This document shows, in pieces, positions 18,313 to 26,329 of a DNA stretch of 35,974 nucleotides (its first letter is position 1; every line of letters starts with the position of its first letter). The position numbers and the translations under genes were made by a program. The notes beneath the pieces are model-generated. The model did not search any database. It was not told the DNA's origin and saw only the letters and a program-made list of their open reading frames with translations. This DNA comes from Acidobacteria bacterium 13_1_20CM_2_55_15. Lineage in GTDB: Bacteria > Acidobacteriota > Terriglobia > 20CM-2-55-15. The stretch is taken from contig MNKP01000027.1 in NCBI GenBank assembly GCA_001920875.1, positions 1-35,974 on the forward strand, written 5' to 3'.

Positions 18313-18633
18313 ATGAGGAATGAAAAGCATTTGCCGGAAGACGAGCCTCTCAAAATGATTGCCGTCAGCGGACCCACCGAGGCGCAGATGATCGAAGAGA
18401 TGCTCGAAAACAATGGTATCGACTGCACGCTGCAAGGCGACGTGGTGTCCACGCCCTGGCCGACGAAAAGCGATCTCGACGAAGTTCGCATTTTCGTGAG
18501 GTCCGAAGATGCGCCACGTGCGGAAGAATTGGTCGAGGCCTTCTTCACTCCCGTCGGTAATGACGAACTGACGGAGGGCGATCCGGAACTGGGCGTGAAA
18601 GATCCGGATGAACCAGGCGGCTTCACAATTTAA
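18313..18633 (+). CDS. DUF2007-type small protein
   Basis: LKMIAVSGPTEAQMIEEMLENNGIDCTLQGD...EVRIFVRSEDAPRAEELVEAFF. Confidence 0.7.
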   Translation: MRNEKHLPEDEPLKMIAVSGPTEAQMIEEMLENNGIDCTLQGDVVSTPWPTKSDLDEVRIFVRSEDAPRAEELVEAFFTPVGNDELTEGDPELGVKDPDEPGGFTI

Positions 18634-18664
18634 TTCACGCCCGCTATGATAGCTGAAGAAGCTT

Positions 18665-18802
18665 ATGGATAATTTCACTCTATTTGTCATCGTTACCGAT
18701 GTCCTCATGTGCGTGGCTTTCATCACATTGATGGTTTTGGATAAGCCGCAAAAACCCGCGCCCGCCGAGCCATTTAAACCCGCCGGCAAAAAGCCGGCGT
18801 AA
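18665..18802 (+). CDS. small single-pass membrane protein, 45 aa
   Basis: ATG 18665 to TAA 18802: MDNFTLFVIVTDVLMCVAFITLMVLDKPQKPAPAEPFKPAGKKPA. Confidence 0.45.
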   Translation: MDNFTLFVIVTDVLMCVAFITLMVLDKPQKPAPAEPFKPAGKKPA

Positions 18803-18853
18803 CGAGATTCACCAACGAGCAATCTCTTTGACGAACCTCGGGATTCCACGGGA

Positions 18854-19702
18854 ATTCTACGCGTCGGTACCAGTGGCTGGAGTTATCCGCTGAATACAGG
18901 CCCCGGTTCATGGACGGGCGTTTTTTATCCCTTCAAGAAAGCCGACGAGTTGAAGTTCTACGCGCGTTACTTCAATGCCGTCGAGATCAATTCCACCTTC
19001 TATCGTCCCTGCGGAGCGAAGACAGCGGAAAGCTGGGCAAAACGCACGCCGGACGACTTCGAGTTCACGGTGAAGGTGTGGCAGCAATTCACTCACGGCA
19101 AAACCGAATGGACTACCTTGGAAGTCGAGAATTTCAAGTCGGGCATCGCGCCATTGGCCGAGGCGGAGAAGCTTGGATGCTTGTTGTTTCAGTTTCCCGC
19201 AAGCTTTAAACACACGACGGAAACGATGAACCGCCTGACGGCGTTGCTTGACATCTTTCAGGATTACCCAAAGGCTGTAGAGCTGCGGCACCGCTCGTGG
19301 ACAGATGTGCTTCCAGACCTGCACGACGCCGGCGCCGCCCCCACTTTCATCGACGAGCCGAAATTCAAAGACTCCATTCGCCAGGATATTGCAATTCCGG
19401 GTAGCCGCTTACTTTATGTTCGCTTCCACGGACGTAAATTCGATAAGTGGTGGCGTCACCAGCATCGCGACGAGCGATACGATTACCTTTACACTCGGGA
19501 AGAGCTGCAGCCATACGTGGTTCAACTCAAATCGGTCCTGGAAAACAAGGACATCCAGCGCGCCTATATCTTCTTCAACAACCACCCCGGCGCAAAGGCG
19601 GTCGCCAATGCCGTCATGATGCGCGCCCAATTGGATATCCCGGTCAAGACAGAATTGCCGGATAAACTCGTCGAGACCTATCCGGAGTTGATTTCCAAAT
19701 AG
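18854..19702 (+). CDS. DUF72 family protein
   Basis: Frame ILRVGTSGWSYPLNTGPGSWTGVFYPFKKADELKFYARYFNAVEINSTFYRPCGAKTAESWAKRTPDDFEFTVKV... . The frame is open back to the TAA at 18800-18802; no ATG/GTG/TTG before the TTG at 18950. Confidence 0.85.
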   Translation: MLRVGTSGWSYPLNTGPGSWTGVFYPFKKADELKFYARYFNAVEINSTFYRPCGAKTAESWAKRTPDDFEFTVKVWQQFTHGKTEWTTLEVENFKSGIAPLAEAEKLGCLLFQFPASFKHTTETMNRLTALLDIFQDYPKAVELRHRSWTDVLPDLHDAGAAPTFIDEPKFKDSIRQDIAIPGSRLLYVRFHGRKFDKWWRHQHRDERYDYLYTREELQPYVVQLKSVLENKDIQRAYIFFNNHPGAKAVANAVMMRAQLDIPVKTELPDKLVETYPELISK

Positions 19703-19750
19703 CAATAGGGCCAGAATGACGGAAACCATTTCAGCCACAGGAGGTATGCC

Positions 19751-20728
19751 ATGAGCTCGAGGGAACCGGACCGTCGCGAGTTTTTGGGCAGCACTTTGGG
19801 GATGCTCGGAGCTGGAGTACTCGCAGCGCGGGCCCAGGAAAAAAGAAATACTCCAATCCGAAGACCGGATCGCTATGATGATACCTTCATCTTCGAGCGA
19901 AAACCGTTCACATGGCCGGGAGGGAAAACGCTCGCGGTTTGGATCATTCCTAATGTCGAGGTGTGGCAGTTTGATTCGCCTGCCGGCGCCGCCATCTCGC
20001 CGAATGCCGGCAATCGCGTTCCCGATGTCATCAACTATGCCTGGCGCGATTATGGCATGCGTGTAGGTCTGTGGAGAATTGCGGACGTGCTCGGTGAAGC
20101 AGGGATTCGCGCGACCGTGGCCTTGAACGCATACGTCTGCGACGTGTTTCCCAAAGCGGTCGAAGAAATGAAGAGACGAGGCTGGGAATTGATGGGTCAC
20201 GGACTAACCAACAGCCGTGACCTGGCAAAGCTCGCTTTAGATGAGGAGAGGGACGTCATCCAGACGACTCTGCGTACCATTGAACGCGCAACTGGAAAAC
20301 GCCCCCGCGGATGGCTTGGACCCGGACTCGCGGAGACTTTCAATACCCTGGATCTACTCGCAGAAGAAGGAGTCAATTACGTCGGCGACTGGAACAATGA
20401 CGATCAGCCGTTCGGAATGAAGGTTAAAAAGGGAAGACTCTTCGCCGTTCCCTACGGCATGGACATCAACGACATGTCCCTCATTAACCGGATGGGCTAC
20501 ACCGGCGATCAATACCTAAAGGCACTGACGGACCAATTCGACACGCTTTACGCCGATAGCCAGAAAACCGCCCGCGTTATGGGCATTCCGTTACACCCAT
20601 TTCTGATGGGCGAACCCTGGCGTACGCCATATCTGAAGAAAGCCATCGCGTATTTCAAGCAACACGACCGGGTGTGGTTCACCACCGGCAGCGAGATCGT
20701 TGACGCGTTCCAACAGATTCGATCGTAA
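19751..20728 (+). CDS. Tat-exported polysaccharide deacetylase family protein
   Basis: DRREFLGSTLGMLGAGVLAARAQ Tat-like signal; TVALNAYVCDVFPKAVEEMKRRGWELMGHGLTNSRDL (NodB-like fold text). Confidence 0.85.
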   Translation: MSSREPDRREFLGSTLGMLGAGVLAARAQEKRNTPIRRPDRYDDTFIFERKPFTWPGGKTLAVWIIPNVEVWQFDSPAGAAISPNAGNRVPDVINYAWRDYGMRVGLWRIADVLGEAGIRATVALNAYVCDVFPKAVEEMKRRGWELMGHGLTNSRDLAKLALDEERDVIQTTLRTIERATGKRPRGWLGPGLAETFNTLDLLAEEGVNYVGDWNNDDQPFGMKVKKGRLFAVPYGMDINDMSLINRMGYTGDQYLKALTDQFDTLYADSQKTARVMGIPLHPFLMGEPWRTPYLKKAIAYFKQHDRVWFTTGSEIVDAFQQIRS

Positions 20729-20802
20729 AGGGAGGAATTATTATTCTCCTCTGCGGAAGGTGTGAATGAATTGGCAAATGAATAATTGCTTAATCTTCTA
20801 AG

Positions 20803-21090
20803 AACTCTTCGATGAGCTCGGCCGAGCGCGCAGGATGCTCTAATCCCAGCAGGTGACCCGCACGGTCGATCATCCCCATCTTCGCGTCTTTGTTTCAGTG
20901 TGGCGAACGCCTGGCCGACCATCGGGTTGCGTAGCGAGTTGGATAGGCTCTGGTAATCCTGATGGCCGGGTATTCCAATCCACTCGATAGGGATGTGCAA
21001 ACAGCTTGTGATAGAGATATTCCACGTGTTTGGAATAATCCTGTTCCGCCTGCTCGCGGCAAAGACACCGTTCACTGATTCCACGTCAAA
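20803..21090 (-). pseudogene. decayed C-terminal fragment of an alpha/beta hydrolase
   Basis: Minus strand frame gives ...MGMIDRAGHLLGLEHPARSAELIEEFLED*, a typical hydrolase C-terminus; upstream homologous-looking text (SKHVEYLYHKLFAHPYRVDW) is in a different frame. Confidence 0.5.
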
Positions 21091-21153
21091 TCACATTTCG
21101 GTTTTTCGCCAATCGGCGTAGGATGAGAGAACTTCAAAGCAGGAGGTCCAAAC

Positions 21154-21675
21154 ATGGAACGTTTCATCGCCGATCTGGTGCAAGATTTCGAGAGCGGCAA
21201 GATCAACCGGCGTCAATTTTGTGAGACCGTAGCGCTTGCGGCGACCGTCTACGCGGCTGGTGAAGAAGCCGCGAATGCGGCACCCTCACAGGGCTTCAAG
21301 ATGATCGCGGTCAACCATATTTCCTATGCCTGTCCGGACTACCGCAAGGCGCGCGATTTCTACACGAGCGTGCTGGGCATGCAAAACGCGAAAGACGATC
21401 AAAAGTCGAGGGCCAATCTGGCGTTCGGCCCCCGCAGTGGCGGCAACTATTTCATCGCGCGGAACGCTAACGAGAATGCGAATACGGCGCCGGCAAAATC
21501 GGTCGTCGATCACATTTGTTATACGATTCCCAATTGGGACGATGCGCGCGTGAATGCAACGCTCAAAGCGCAGGGACTGAACCCGACTGGGCGCAGCGGA
21601 AGCGTCAACGTTCTGGATCCCTTCAACTACCCGGTACAGCTCGCCTCGATCGAGGCGGAGAACCCCTTTATTTAA
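21154..21675 (+). CDS. VOC (glyoxalase-like) protein with RR-type N-terminus
   Basis: MERFIADLVQDFESGKINRRQFCETVALAATVYAAGE...MIAVNHISYACPDYRKARDFYTSVLGM. Confidence 0.8.
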   Translation: MERFIADLVQDFESGKINRRQFCETVALAATVYAAGEEAANAAPSQGFKMIAVNHISYACPDYRKARDFYTSVLGMQNAKDDQKSRANLAFGPRSGGNYFIARNANENANTAPAKSVVDHICYTIPNWDDARVNATLKAQGLNPTGRSGSVNVLDPFNYPVQLASIEAENPFI

Positions 21676-21692
21676 GCAAAAGGAGAATCGCT

Positions 21693-22274
21693 ATGCTAGG
21701 TTTCGTCGCAACGAAGCTTCAAGAGTTCGAGCAGGGCAAGATCAGCCGCCGCCGGCTTATCGAAGTATTGACTGTAGCAGCGACCTCCGTTCGTGCCGCC
21801 AGTGCTGCTCAGAAAGCGCCTGCAGGTCAGCCCGGCCTGAAAATCGCGCTGGTGAACCATTTCTCTTACACCTGCCCCAATTTCAAGCAGGCTGGCGACT
21901 GGTATTCAAAGGTCTTCAACCTCGATCAAGTCGGGCTCAAGGATAACGAGGTCACTCTGCCATTCGGGAAGAAGGGAGAGAAGCCCTACGGTGTCACCGC
22001 CAAAGATGTGCCGCTGACCTTCATCATCTGCCGTACGCGTAATCTCAATGCGCCTCCAGCGAACGGCCAGCCGCGGCCGAAAAGCCAGGCCGTAGTGAAC
22101 CATATCGCGTACACGATTGCTGATTACGATCGAGATAAAGTACTGGCCGAACTGAAGCGGCTGGGCTTCGACAATCCCCGCGAAGATACCGAACACAGCT
22201 TTCACATTGCCGACCCGTTTGGTTATGACGTGCAGATTAGCGGCATCAAAATGACAGCCCTGACCAGTGGGTGA
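21693..22274 (+). CDS. VOC (glyoxalase-like) protein with RR-type N-terminus, tandem paralog
   Basis: aggag SD then MLGFVATKLQEFEQGKISRRRLIEVLTVAATSVRAAS...ALVNHFSYTCPNFKQAGDWYSKVFNL; ADPFGYDVQISG. Confidence 0.8.
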   Translation: MLGFVATKLQEFEQGKISRRRLIEVLTVAATSVRAASAAQKAPAGQPGLKIALVNHFSYTCPNFKQAGDWYSKVFNLDQVGLKDNEVTLPFGKKGEKPYGVTAKDVPLTFIICRTRNLNAPPANGQPRPKSQAVVNHIAYTIADYDRDKVLAELKRLGFDNPREDTEHSFHIADPFGYDVQISGIKMTALTSG

Positions 22275-22360
22275 GGGCTCGCCAATGCAAGTTCACCGGC
22301 TCTGCCGAACAAATCGGAAAGGTACACAAAAGGCTTAGCGCGGCAAAGCCGCAACCGAAT

Positions 22361-22552
22361 ATTCCCCTCCTCGCAGAGGAGGGGTGGCGCGCAGCGCCGG
22401 GGTGGTCAGCTCGGCGAAGCGTTGTTGCCGGTCTTCTATTGAGGCTTCGCCCTGCCGGGCTCGCGCTTCGCGCCACCTCGTCTGCGCCGCTGCGGTGGCT
22501 TCGCGGCATTTTCTTTGTGGCGCAGCCTCCCCTCCTCTGCGAGGAGGGGAAT
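22361..22552. mobile_element. MITE/REP-like element, copy 1, with self-palindromic terminal inverted repeats
   Basis: Left end ATTCCCCTCCTCGCAGAGGAGGGG (22361-22384) is the exact reverse complement of right end CCCCTCCTCTGCGAGGAGGGGAAT (22529-22552); interior shared with 26100-26273. Confidence 0.8.
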
Positions 22553-22559
22553 GTTTCCC

Positions 22560-22694
22560 TCAAGATTTTTCTTTAAGGCGTTGCTTAAGCTCGTCGAGTT
22601 TTTTCTCGAGGCGGCTTTGGCGGGAAATCAGTAGCCAGGTAAAGATGAAGATAATGATGAAAGCGAGCGTGTACGCGACGAAAAGATTAGTCAT
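22560..22694 (-). CDS. ccmD: CcmD-like small membrane protein
   Basis: MTNLFVAYTLAFIIIFIFTWLLISRQSRLEKKLDELKQRLKEKS*; overlaps the 3' end of ccmC; position and topology fit CcmD. Confidence 0.7.
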   Translation of the reverse strand: MTNLFVAYTLAFIIIFIFTWLLISRQSRLEKKLDELKQRLKEKS

Positions 22695-23355
22695 GGGCCA
22701 GGATCGCGTGTTCGAGGTACTCGACTTCTTCTTCGACTCGGGCGATGGCCATGCGCCGGTCGAGCAGGTAAGCGTATAACGCGGCGAAGGCGCAAAATGA
22801 AACCATCATCACCTTCCACATATCCCAATCCAGACCGCCGCCAAGGATGACGGGTTGGGGATGCTGGGTACGCCACCAGCGAATCGATAGATAGTTGAAT
22901 GGGACGTCCACCATGGCAAGGATTCCGAAGACGGCGCCCAGCGCGGCTTTCTTCTCGCGTTCGGGTAAATAAGCGCGGAGCATTAAATATGAAAGAAAAA
23001 TCAGACCGAGGAGGAATTGAAGTGTCAGTCGCGCGTCCCAAGTCCACCAGATACCCCATACCGGCTTTGCCCACAGGGCGCCGCTCATGATCGACATGCT
23101 GGTAAACAGGATTCCCATTTCGCCGGCAGAGGCTCCCAGACGGTCCCATTTCAAATCATGTTTGATGAGATACATGATGCTTGCGAAACCCAACAAGTAG
23201 GCCGACAAATAGGACGAAACTCCGAAAGGCAGATGAAAATAAAAGATGCGCTGGATCACGCCCATGGTGGCTTCGTTTGGAGCAAAGACGAAAATCATAT
23301 AGAGGTTCGCAATCATCAGTACGAGGACAAGTACTCCGAGTATCTTCGAGCGCAT
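22687..23355 (-). CDS. ccmC: heme exporter protein CcmC
   Basis: IFYFHLPFGVSSYLSAYLLGF; AKPVWGIWWTWDARLTLQFLLGLIFLSYL (WWD-like motif). Confidence 0.95.
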   Translation of the reverse strand: MRSKILGVLVLVLMIANLYMIFVFAPNEATMGVIQRIFYFHLPFGVSSYLSAYLLGFASIMYLIKHDLKWDRLGASAGEMGILFTSMSIMSGALWAKPVWGIWWTWDARLTLQFLLGLIFLSYLMLRAYLPEREKKAALGAVFGILAMVDVPFNYLSIRWWRTQHPQPVILGGGLDWDMWKVMMVSFCAFAALYAYLLDRRMAIARVEEEVEYLEHAILAHD

Positions 23356-23356
23356 T

Positions 23357-24022
23357 TCACTCCTCCACGACGAACTCAAACACGAGGTAGGACACGGTCA
23401 GGTAAACAATACTAAACCCCGCTAAAAGATATAGCCAAGAGGAAATTCCCTTGGTGTCGCCGCTCAGCACCATGCTGGTGGCTTCAACGGAAGAAATCAC
23501 GACGGGAACCGTCAGCGGGATTTGAAGCACTGGAAGCATCACTTCTTTCATGCGTGTATTTGCAGAAATCGTCGACAGGATCGAGCCGATCGCGGCGATG
23601 GCGAAAGTGCCGAGAACGGCAATACCGGCAATCTCCAGGAACTGGAGATTGAACTTAAGATTATTGAAGATGACGAAGATCGGCAAAACAATCACTTCAG
23701 CGATCATCATGAACGTGAAGTTGCTTGCCACCTTTCCAATATAAAGATTGCCACGGTCCACGGGTGCGAGCAGCAGCCCCTGCAGGCAATCGTTATCGAT
23801 TTCCATTGCCAGAGAGCGGTTCAGGCCAAGAATGGCGGCAAACGAAAATGCCACCCATAAGGTGCCGGGAGCAATGAGCGATCGTTCGATACTGCTTGGT
23901 TCGAACGCGAAACTGAATATCGTCAGAACAAGCACGCCGAACATCAGCATCGAACTGACGGATTCTTTGCTGCGCATTTCAATAACGATGTCCTTGAAGA
24001 CGATGGCAATGACCGGACTCAT
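23357..24022 (-). CDS. ccmB: heme exporter protein CcmB
   Basis: IVFKDIVIEMRSKESVSSMLMFGVLVLTIFSFAFEP...WVAFSFAAILGLNRSLAMEIDNDCLQGLLLAPVDRGNLYIGK. Confidence 0.95.
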   Translation of the reverse strand: MSPVIAIVFKDIVIEMRSKESVSSMLMFGVLVLTIFSFAFEPSSIERSLIAPGTLWVAFSFAAILGLNRSLAMEIDNDCLQGLLLAPVDRGNLYIGKVASNFTFMMIAEVIVLPIFVIFNNLKFNLQFLEIAGIAVLGTFAIAAIGSILSTISANTRMKEVMLPVLQIPLTVPVVISSVEATSMVLSGDTKGISSWLYLLAGFSIVYLTVSYLVFEFVVEE

Positions 24023-24735
24023 CGGCCAACTCCGAGGCGGATGTAAGCAGCGTAGGCGTCACGGATCGCGGGATCTTTAGCGCCGCTGTCGAACACGATT
24101 TTTCCGCGATCGATGATGGCGGCCCGTGTCGCTGCCCGCAGGCCCTGTTCGAGGTCGTGCGACGTGAGGATGATCGTCTTCCCGGCGCTTGCGGCCTGGT
24201 CGAGAATTTGGTTCAGGATTTCGACGGCATTGGCGTCGAGCCCGGTGTAGGGTTCGTCCAGCAGAATGACCGACGGATCGTGAAGCATCACGCGAGCAAT
24301 GCCAAGCCTCTGATGGAGACCTCGCGAGAATGCGCGGACCGGATCGGAAGCGCGCCGCCGGAGTCCGACACGGTCGAGCAGCGCCAGGATGCGTTCTTCC
24401 GAATCCGGCATTCCGTATAGACGTGAGAAGAAGCGGAGGTTTTCGACTGGATTCAGATCACGGTAGAGATATGTGTTGTGGGAAAGAAATCCGATGTGGC
24501 GCCGCGCCCTCTCGGGTTCTTCGCGAGTATCGATGCCCTCGACGCGAAGCTTGCCCTGCGACTGGCGAACGAGTGTGGCGGCGATTTTCAAAAACGTGGT
24601 CTTGCCGGCGCCATTGCGTCCGAACAAGGCCAGGAACTCGCCACGCTTGACGCCGAGCGTCACGCCTGCCAGCGCGGTGAAATGGCCAAATGTTTTGCGG
24701 ATGTCCTCGGATTCGAGTGCGAATGTATCGGGCAT
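24019..24735 (-). CDS. ccmA: heme exporter ATP-binding protein CcmA
   Basis: LFGRNGAGKTTFLKIAATL Walker A; FSRGLHQRLGIARVMLHDPSVILLDEPYTGLD. Confidence 0.93.
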   Translation of the reverse strand: MPDTFALESEDIRKTFGHFTALAGVTLGVKRGEFLALFGRNGAGKTTFLKIAATLVRQSQGKLRVEGIDTREEPERARRHIGFLSHNTYLYRDLNPVENLRFFSRLYGMPDSEERILALLDRVGLRRRASDPVRAFSRGLHQRLGIARVMLHDPSVILLDEPYTGLDANAVEILNQILDQAASAGKTIILTSHDLEQGLRAATRAAIIDRGKIVFDSGAKDPAIRDAYAAYIRLGVGR

Positions 24736-24748
24736 GTGAGCAGATCAC

Positions 24749-24891
24749 CCTCTCCCTCTGGGAGAGAGCGACGCGCGAAGCGCGTCGGGTGAGGGTGCAA
24801 GATTTGCCGACTCCTTCAACCCTCACCCGGCGCTTTTATTCGTCGCGGCCTTCGGCCGCTCGCTGGCGCCGGCCTCTCCCAGAGGGAGAGG
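24749..24891. mobile_element. MITE/REP-like element with self-palindromic terminal inverted repeats (second type)
   Basis: CCTCTCCCTCTGGGAGAG (24749-24766) and CTCTCCCAGAGGGAGAGG (24874-24891) are exact reverse complements. Confidence 0.75.
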
Positions 24892-25230
24892 CTACACTTT
24901 AGTCCCCAGCTTCTCCAACACCTTCGCCAGATGAAACTTCAAATCCTTCAGATCCTGTTTGTATTTTTTCTCTGCGATCGCACCCGATTCTTTTTGCGTC
25001 TCCAGGTTGGCGATCTGATCGATCAGTTCTTCCTTGCGGTGGACAAGATCCTCCCGGCCTTTCTTTCGAGCCAGCGCTTCTTTGTGAAGCTCGATCGAGT
25101 AACTGAGGCTCCAAAGCAGAAATGCGCCGACTGCGAGGATGATAAACCACGTGTGCGCACCCATTGCGTTGGGGACATCGACAGTTCGCGTTCCCTCGAC
25201 TTGCAGGAAAAGCAGCAGCAACGTCATCAA
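24892..25230 (-). CDS. ccm-cluster small membrane/coiled-coil protein
   Basis: MGAHTWFIILAVGAFLLWSLSYSIELHKEALARKKGREDLVHRKEELIDQIANLETQKESGAIAEKKYKQDLKDLKFHLAKVLEKLGTKV. Confidence 0.75.
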   Translation of the reverse strand: MMTLLLLFLQVEGTRTVDVPNAMGAHTWFIILAVGAFLLWSLSYSIELHKEALARKKGREDLVHRKEELIDQIANLETQKESGAIAEKKYKQDLKDLKFHLAKVLEKLGTKV

Positions 25231-25643
25231 CGCTTCAGTTTAGCCCCGCAGTCTGCACAAAACTTATTTGTGTTTGGATTCTTGCTGGCACAGGAAGGGC
25301 AAGTGGTTGTGGACCGATCCTTGCGCGCCGAAATCTCCCGGCGGATCAACGCGTCGAGATCTTTGGACGATTCGAGGGTCTCGATTTGCTGAAAGACTAC
25401 GGCGGCTTCGGCATTCATTTCGGCACGGACCTTTTGGTAATCCTCCGCAGAAAGTTTGCCGCATTTGTATTCGAAATCGAGATCCTGAATATTGCCGAGA
25501 ATGACCTCCTTCTTGCGTTGAAGTAGATCCCACTCGGTCTCTTCGATAATTGCGGATTCCAACGTCTCCTCTTTGCGGAACAGCGGTGCACATATGGCCG
25601 CAAGAACCGCTCCACTGAGGATGCCGCAGAATAAATAGAGCAT
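25227..25643 (-). CDS. ccm-cluster membrane protein with C-terminal zinc ribbon (CcmI-like position)
   Basis: MLYLFCGILSGAVLAAICAPLF...GNIQDLDFEYKCGKLSAEDYQKVRAEMNAEAA...TCPSCASKNPNTNKFCADCGAKLKR. Confidence 0.75.
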   Translation of the reverse strand: MLYLFCGILSGAVLAAICAPLFRKEETLESAIIEETEWDLLQRKKEVILGNIQDLDFEYKCGKLSAEDYQKVRAEMNAEAAVVFQQIETLESSKDLDALIRREISARKDRSTTTCPSCASKNPNTNKFCADCGAKLKR

Positions 25644-26329
25644 CAGTCTTCCGGAATAAATTTCTTCAGTTCTTCTTCGACCTTTTGCTGATACTTTGTG
25701 ACGTCGACGTCAGCCGGAACGGAAGCCCATTTTGCGCGAAACTGGCGGACGAAGTAAACGACCAGCAGAGCTCCAAAGGCAAGTGCGATGAACGGCATGA
25801 CCCACGCAGTCAGATTGAAGCCGGCAGCCGGCGGCGACGACAGCACCGTCAGACCGTACTTCTCGGCGAAACGCGCGATGATGGATTCATCGCTGTTGCC
25901 TTCATCGATCTGCGCGGCAAGTTCCGCCAACATCGGACCCGAGCTTGGACACCCGAAGTGATTGCACGTGGTCAGCATCTGATTGCACGTGCCGCAAACA
26001 CAGATGAACTTCTGGCCGAGTTCCTTGACGTGCTGGCGGTCGGCCGCAAGCGAAACAGGTGTGGCTGCGATAAGCAGAGACAGCAGCAGCTTGCTGATTA
26101 TTCCTCTCCTCCGAGAGGAGGGGTGGCGCGCAGCGCCGGGGTGGTCGGTTTGGCCGGAACGTCTCGCCGAGCTTTTATTGAGGCTTCGCCCTATCGGGCT
26201 GGCGCTTCGCGCCACCCCGTCTGCGCCGTTGCTTCGCTCGGCGCATCCTCGCCTCCTCTCGGAGGAGGGGAATAATAAAACAGAGCTAAACCTTCTCTTC
26301 AACCTCTTTGCGTTCCTCTTTGGACTCAA
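25643..26329 (-). CDS. ccmH: cytochrome c-type biogenesis protein CcmH (true N-terminus uncertain, see findings)
   Basis: ELGQKFICVCGTCNQMLTTCNHFGCPSSGPMLAELAAQIDEGNSDESIIARFAEKYGLTVLSSPPAAGFNLTAWVMPF. Native-looking sequence starts near 26101; the ORF continues upstream through an element. Confidence 0.9.
   Translation of the reverse strand: MSPKRNAKRLKRRFSSVLLFPSSERRRGCAERSNGADGVARSASPIGRSLNKSSARRSGQTDHPGAARHPSSRRRGIISKLLLSLLIAATPVSLAADRQHVKELGQKFICVCGTCNQMLTTCNHFGCPSSGPMLAELAAQIDEGNSDESIIARFAEKYGLTVLSSPPAAGFNLTAWVMPFIALAFGALLVVYFVRQFRAKWASVPADVDVTKYQQKVEEELKKFIPED
26100..26273. mobile_element. MITE/REP-like element, copy 2 (same family as 22361-22552)
   Basis: ATTCCTCTCCTCCGAGAGGAGGGG (26100-26123) versus CGCCTCCTCTCGGAGGAGGGGAAT (26250-26273), near-perfect inverted repeats; interior TGGCGCGCAGCGCCGGGGTGGTC and TATTGAGGCTTCGCCCT..CGGGCT.GCGCTTCGCGCCACC shared with copy 1. 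Confidence 0.8.

Noticed and set aside
22361-26273. CRISPR array
   Set aside because: The repeats are a few palindromic-ended elements separated by genes, not regularly spaced direct repeats; no cas genes are seen.
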